The translations under genes were made by a program, and so were the position numbers. Shown here in pieces: positions 60,864 to 64,000 of a stretch of DNA of 64,000 nt. The first letter of the stretch is position 1. Each line of letters begins with the position of its first letter. Under the pieces are notes generated by a model. The model was not told where the DNA came from. It did not search any database and worked only from the letters and a program-made list of their open reading frames with translations. The DNA lies in assembly GCF_000412635.1 (NCBI RefSeq), contig NZ_ASTG01000010.1, forward strand, positions 1-64,000, written 5' to 3'. The DNA is from Sphingobium bisphenolivorans. Its GTDB lineage: Bacteria > Pseudomonadota > Alphaproteobacteria > Sphingomonadales > Sphingomonadaceae.

Positions 60864-60912
60864 GTTACAATTTCCGACATTGCTCCATCGCCCTTGGCAC
60901 AAGCCTGCGACA
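60864..60912 (+). promoter_or_regulatory. Tandem regulatory element before the RcnB-like gene
   Basis: GTTACAATTTCCGACA (60864-60879) and GGCACAAGCCTGCGACA (60896-60912). Spacing and sequence match 60492-60540; CCTATC follows the second element at the same distance as CCTAAT there. Confidence 0.6.
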
Positions 60913-60970
60913 ATTGCGCCCTATCTCTGTCTTCAACGCCGGACAGCGGCAGATGATTTGAAGAAGGAGT

Positions 60971-61348
60971 ATGAAGATGTTCAAGAAATTCCTGATGGCC
61001 CTGACCACCGCCAGCCTGGTCGCCAGCCCGATGGTCGCCGCTCAGGCGCAGGCCGCCGCGCACCGCGAGGTTCACCAGACGGTGAAGCAGGGCCCGCACG
61101 GCCGCACCGTGACCCGCACGACCGTGATCCGGAAGGATGACCGGCGCGACAATCATCGCCGCTGGGCCAAGGGTCAGCGTTTCGACCGCCGCTATGCGAG
61201 CAACTACCGCGTGATCGACAATTATCGCGGCTACCGCCTGAACTCCCCGCCGCGTGGCTATCATTGGGTCCGCTCGGGCAATGACGCGGTGCTGGTCGCA
61301 ATCGCCAGCGGCATCATCGCCACCGTCATGGCCGGCGCGATCCGCTAA
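60971..61348 (+). CDS. RcnB family protein
   Basis: 125 aa. A signal peptide (cleavage near AAQAQAAA, residue ~29) is followed by a His/Arg-rich mature part and the RcnB signature (YRLNSPPRGYHWVRSGNDAV then LLVAIASG-like end VLVAIASGIIATVMAG). E. coli RcnB is a periplasmic protein linked to Ni/Co homeostasis; sphingomonads have many paralogues without known metal roles. AAGAAGGAG lies before the ATG. It is followed by a strong terminator. Confidence 0.9.
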   Translation: MKMFKKFLMALTTASLVASPMVAAQAQAAAHREVHQTVKQGPHGRTVTRTTVIRKDDRRDNHRRWAKGQRFDRRYASNYRVIDNYRGYRLNSPPRGYHWVRSGNDAVLVAIASGIIATVMAGAIR

Positions 61349-61356
61349 AGCTCAGC

Positions 61357-61382
61357 CGCCCCGGGATGCTCTTCCCGGGGCG
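61357..61382 (+). terminator. Terminator of the RcnB-like gene
   Basis: Perfect 10-bp stem CGCCCCGGGA/TCCCGGGGCG with a 6-nt loop, followed by TTTC. It starts 9 nt after the stop codon. Confidence 0.85.
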
Positions 61383-61470
61383 TTTCATGATCGAGGTTAA
61401 TCATGAAAAATAAAGGCTCACGGGAGCATAGAGGTACCAGAGCGGCTCAAGTCAGTTCACAGGAAACCTC

Positions 61471-61872
61471 ATGCCCCTTCACCAGATCATGTATATCAGC
61501 AGCGCGCATAGCCCTGTGACCGCGACCCAGTGCGCCGCCATCGCCCGCGCCGCCGCAGAGCGGAACAGCGCGGAGGATGTGACCGGCCTGCTCCTCTTCA
61601 ACAGCAGGCGCTTCCTCCAGGTGCTCGAAGGCCCGAGGGAAGCGGTCCAGCGCATCTACGAACGGATATCGAACGACGGCCGGCATTGCGCCATCGTCAA
61701 GCTGCGCGAGGGCGAAGTGGAAGCGCGCGAATTCGGCCATTGGGCGATGGCCTTCGATGATCCCTTCCGTCCGTCGCAATCGCTCAAGGAAAAGGTCGCT
61801 GCCCTGCTCGAGCGGGCTGGCGCGTCGACCCGCGCCCATTTCATCGGCACCGCCGAAATGCACCGCGACTAG
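61471..61872 (+). CDS. BLUF-domain blue-light photoreceptor
   Basis: 133 aa, a stand-alone BLUF protein binding FAD. The photocycle residues are present: Tyr8 (LHQIMYISSAH), Asn32 (AAERNSAEDVTGLLLF), Gln50 (RRFLQVLEGP), and Trp91/Met93 in FGHWAMAFDD. The ~35-residue C-terminus is a short helical extension with no output domain. Such short BLUF proteins signal through protein partners; none is encoded beside it. Its stop overlaps that of the convergent GntP gene by 4 nt. Confidence 0.94.
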   Translation: MPLHQIMYISSAHSPVTATQCAAIARAAAERNSAEDVTGLLLFNSRRFLQVLEGPREAVQRIYERISNDGRHCAIVKLREGEVEAREFGHWAMAFDDPFRPSQSLKEKVAALLERAGASTRAHFIGTAEMHRD

Positions 61873-63272
61873 ACCAGTCCCGTCAGATAATAGACCGCAA
61901 TCACCAGGAAGACCGTCAGCGTCTTGATCAGCGTCAGGGCGAAAATATCCTTATAGGCCTGCCGGTGCGTCAGCCCGGTCACGGCGAGCAGCGTGATGAT
62001 CGCCCCATTGTGCGGCAGGCTGTCCATGCCGCCGCTCGCCATCGATGCGACGCGATGCAGAACCTCGCGCGGGATACCGGCCGCGTCGCCCGCCGCGGCG
62101 AACTGCTCGGCCATGGCGGCGAGAGCGATGGAAAGCCCGCCGGAAGCCGAGCCGGTGATCCCCGCCAGCGACGTGATCGTCACCGCCTCGTTGACCAGAG
62201 GGTCAGGCACGGCGCGCAAGGCTTCCTTGATGGCCAGAAATCCCGGCAGCGCCGCGATCACCCCGCCGAACCCATATTCGACCGCCGTGTTCATGCCGGC
62301 GAGCAAGGCGCCGCCCACGGCTGCTTTCGATCCTTCGGCAAACCCCCGTGCCACTGCCGGGAAAGCGAACAGCAGGATGGTCGCGATCCCCATCAGCAGC
62401 GCCCCCTCCACCGCCCAGAGCGCCGCCACCTGCGCCACCTTCACGACGACCGGTTCGGACAAGCCGATGAGGGAGACGCTGATCTCATCCCCGCTCACCC
62501 ACCGCGGGATCATCATCGTCAGAACCAGATTGCCGACACCCACGACAAGCAGCGGCAGCAAAGCCACGACCGGACGCACCCGGCCCGCCGCCTCGCTGAC
62601 CGGAGCAGGCTCGTTAACCAGCGTCTCAGGCGCGCCATAGCCCTCACCACCCGCCATCAGCGAACGCTTGCGCCAGCCGAGATAGGTCAGACCCAATCCC
62701 ATGATGCAGGCCGATCCGATCAGCCCCAGCATCGGCGCAGCCCAGGTCGTCGTGCCGAAGAAGCTGCTCGGGATGATATTCTGGATCTGCGGCGTGCCCG
62801 GCATCGCATCCATCGTGAAGGTGATCGCGCCCAAACCGATGGTCGCGGGCACCAGCCGCTTGGGAACATCGCCCTGCCGGAACATCTCGGCAGCGAAAGG
62901 ATAAACGGCAAAGACCGCGACGAACACCGACACGCCGCCATAGGTCAGCAGCGCGGTCACCAGCATGATCGCCGGGATGGCGTGCTGCGCGCCGACCAGC
63001 CCCGTGACGGCCGTGACGATGGCTCGCGAAAAGCCGGAAATCTCTATCAGCTTGCCGAACAGCGCGCCGAGCAGAAAGACGGGAAAATAGAGATTCAGGA
63101 AGGTGCCGACCTTCTCCATGAAGAGGCCTGAGAATAGCGCAGGAACGGCGGAAGGGTCGGTCAGGAACACCGCCAGCATGGCGAGCAGCGGCGCCATCAG
63201 GATGACGCTCATGCCCCGATAGGCCGCGATCATCAGCAGAATGAGCGACAGCGCCGCGATCCCGACCGCCAT
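61869..63272 (-). CDS. GntP-family permease
   Basis: 467 aa with 12 or more hydrophobic segments. GntP-type features are APLLAMLAVFLTD, YGGVSVFVAVFAVYPFAAEM, ATIGLGAITFTMDAMPGTPQ and near the C-terminus GITGSASGGLSIALAAM and GMDSLPHNGAIITLLAVTGL. The family imports gluconate and related organic acids with protons. No sugar-acid enzyme lies beside it, so the substrate is open. It is convergent with the BLUF gene and divergent from rpsF. Confidence 0.9.
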   Translation of the reverse strand: MAVGIAALSLILLMIAAYRGMSVILMAPLLAMLAVFLTDPSAVPALFSGLFMEKVGTFLNLYFPVFLLGALFGKLIEISGFSRAIVTAVTGLVGAQHAIPAIMLVTALLTYGGVSVFVAVFAVYPFAAEMFRQGDVPKRLVPATIGLGAITFTMDAMPGTPQIQNIIPSSFFGTTTWAAPMLGLIGSACIMGLGLTYLGWRKRSLMAGGEGYGAPETLVNEPAPVSEAAGRVRPVVALLPLLVVGVGNLVLTMMIPRWVSGDEISVSLIGLSEPVVVKVAQVAALWAVEGALLMGIATILLFAFPAVARGFAEGSKAAVGGALLAGMNTAVEYGFGGVIAALPGFLAIKEALRAVPDPLVNEAVTITSLAGITGSASGGLSIALAAMAEQFAAAGDAAGIPREVLHRVASMASGGMDSLPHNGAIITLLAVTGLTHRQAYKDIFALTLIKTLTVFLVIAVYYLTGLV

Positions 63273-63549
63273 GTGGTAACCCCTCCGTCCGGGCTGAGCG
63301 AAGTCGAAGCCCTCTGCTGAACCTAGTGAAGTGCCTTCCGCGCCGAGGCAAGCCCTCCGACTTCTCTCAGGGGAAAGACAAAAGGACTGCCCTCTCCCTT
63401 GCCTTCATCCCACATTTCCGCCATAGGCGCCGCTTCGCCCGGCCCCGAGGTGACTCGCGGTCGTGCGGATGAATGCTTGAGACGACAGCCGGAGGGGCGT
63501 TCCACATGGGGTGGGCGTCAGCGATCGGCCAACAGATGAGGCAATATCC

Positions 63550-63975
63550 ATGGCTCTTTACGAGCATGTGTTCCTTGCGCGCCAAGACCTGGCACAGGCG
63601 CAGGTGGACGCGCTGGCGGAAACCGCCACCAAGATCGTTGAGGAAAATGCTGGCAAGGTGACCAAGGTGGAAACCTGGGGCCTGCGCAGCCTCGCGTACA
63701 AGATCGCCAAGAACCGCAAGGCTCACTATGTGATGCTGAACATCGACGCCCCCGCCGGTGTCGTTGCGGAACTGGAGCGCCAGACCCAGATCAACGAAGA
63801 CATCATCCGCTACATGACCATCAAGGTCGATGAGCTGGAAACCGGCCCGTCGGTCATGATGCGCAAGCAGGAACGCGCCGAGCGTGGTCCGCGCGGCGAT
63901 CGTGGTGACCGCGGTGATCGTGGGGGCGATCGTGGCCCGCGCCGTGAGCGCGAAGAAGCCCCGGCCGCCGAATAA
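63550..63975 (+). CDS. rpsF: 30S ribosomal protein S6
   Basis: 141 aa from ATG at 63550, with GAGG upstream. The S6 core (~1-95) has [40 protein letters not shown] and the MLNIDAP strand. The C-terminal ~35 residues are an Arg/Gly/Asp low-complexity tail ([20 protein letters not shown]), absent from E. coli S6 but usual in sphingomonads. It is followed by rpsR 13 nt later, the standard rpsF-rpsR pair. Confidence 0.97.
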   Translation: MALYEHVFLARQDLAQAQVDALAETATKIVEENAGKVTKVETWGLRSLAYKIAKNRKAHYVMLNIDAPAGVVAELERQTQINEDIIRYMTIKVDELETGPSVMMRKQERAERGPRGDRGDRGDRGGDRGPRREREEAPAAE

Positions 63976-63988
63976 GGAGATCTGAAAC

Positions 63989-64000
63989 ATGGCACGCCCG
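63989..64000 (+). CDS. rpsR: 30S ribosomal protein S18, first codons only
   Basis: ATG at 63989 with AAGGAGA 8 nt upstream, reading MARP to the window end. Position directly after rpsF and the MARP start identify it as rpsR; only four codons are visible. Confidence 0.85.

Noticed and set aside
63273..63549. S6:S18-binding leader upstream of rpsF
   Set aside because: The region is GC-rich and non-coding, but the conserved hairpin and motif of that leader could not be recognised by eye.

Overview
The window is about 64 kb of GC-rich, gene-dense alphaproteobacterial chromosome. SapC, an RcnB-like protein, the atpI-atpB-atpE-atpF'-atpF order, a Caulobacter-type Tad pilus locus and many copies of the GTCACCCCGGACTTGATCC palindrome together suggest a sphingomonad (Sphingobium/Sphingomonas group). 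This is inferred from gene content, not from a database search. No prophage, integrase, transposase, CRISPR array or rRNA operon was seen.

Layout. 1-2398 (-): N-terminal part of a giant repeat adhesin running off the left edge, followed by an AT-rich control region. 3251-8231 (-): TPR protein, GcvA-type regulator, apaG, metZ, leuB, recO. 8391-10765 (+): overlapping histidine kinase and NarL-type response regulator. 10881-23466 (-): a complete Tad/Flp pilus locus transcribed from the pilin leftward (flp, cpaB, cpaC, a short CpaD-like lipoprotein, tadG, two TadE-type pseudopilins, cpaE, cpaF, tadB, tadC, two TPR proteins, cpaA). 23467-26160: mostly non-coding DNA with a dense cluster of palindromic repeats around a membrane protein and a single-domain GIY-YIG nuclease. 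26164-29835 (-): orphan histidine kinase and uvrC. 30011-31066 (+): alcohol dehydrogenase. 31174-33800 (-): ATP synthase Fo operon. 33975-37794 (-): ydbH-ynbE-ydbL, an envelope lipid-transport module. 37932-46816: radC, DEAD-box helicase, a secreted protein, FAD oxidoreductase, sapC, a probable small RNA, tRNA-Glu(CTC), htpG, a CDF transporter and a lipoprotein. 46966-50165: ferredoxin reductase, 2'-5' RNA ligase-like protein, small membrane protein, metA with an S-box-like leader. 50756-55317 (-): fatty acid synthesis cluster fabD-fabG-acpP-fabF followed by mltG. 55490-60488 (+): tripartite MacAB-type efflux operon. 60595-61872 (+): 51-aa secreted peptide, RcnB-like protein, BLUF photoreceptor. 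61869-63272 (-): GntP permease. 63550-64000 (+): rpsF and the start of rpsR.

Links between genes. MetA and MetZ, 43 kb apart, form a two-step route from homoserine to homocysteine. MetA carries Glu111, the residue linked to acetyl-CoA use, and its leader resembles a SAM-I riboswitch. The efflux operon, the 51-aa peptide and the RcnB-like gene share a GTTACA-N4-nnGACA upstream element, so they may form one envelope-stress regulon.

The least-explained signals are the 112-nt candidate sRNA at 43101-43212 with its own promoter and terminator, the GTTACA regulon, the perfect 13-bp hairpin between flp and cpaB, and the association of palindromic repeats with the GIY-YIG nuclease.
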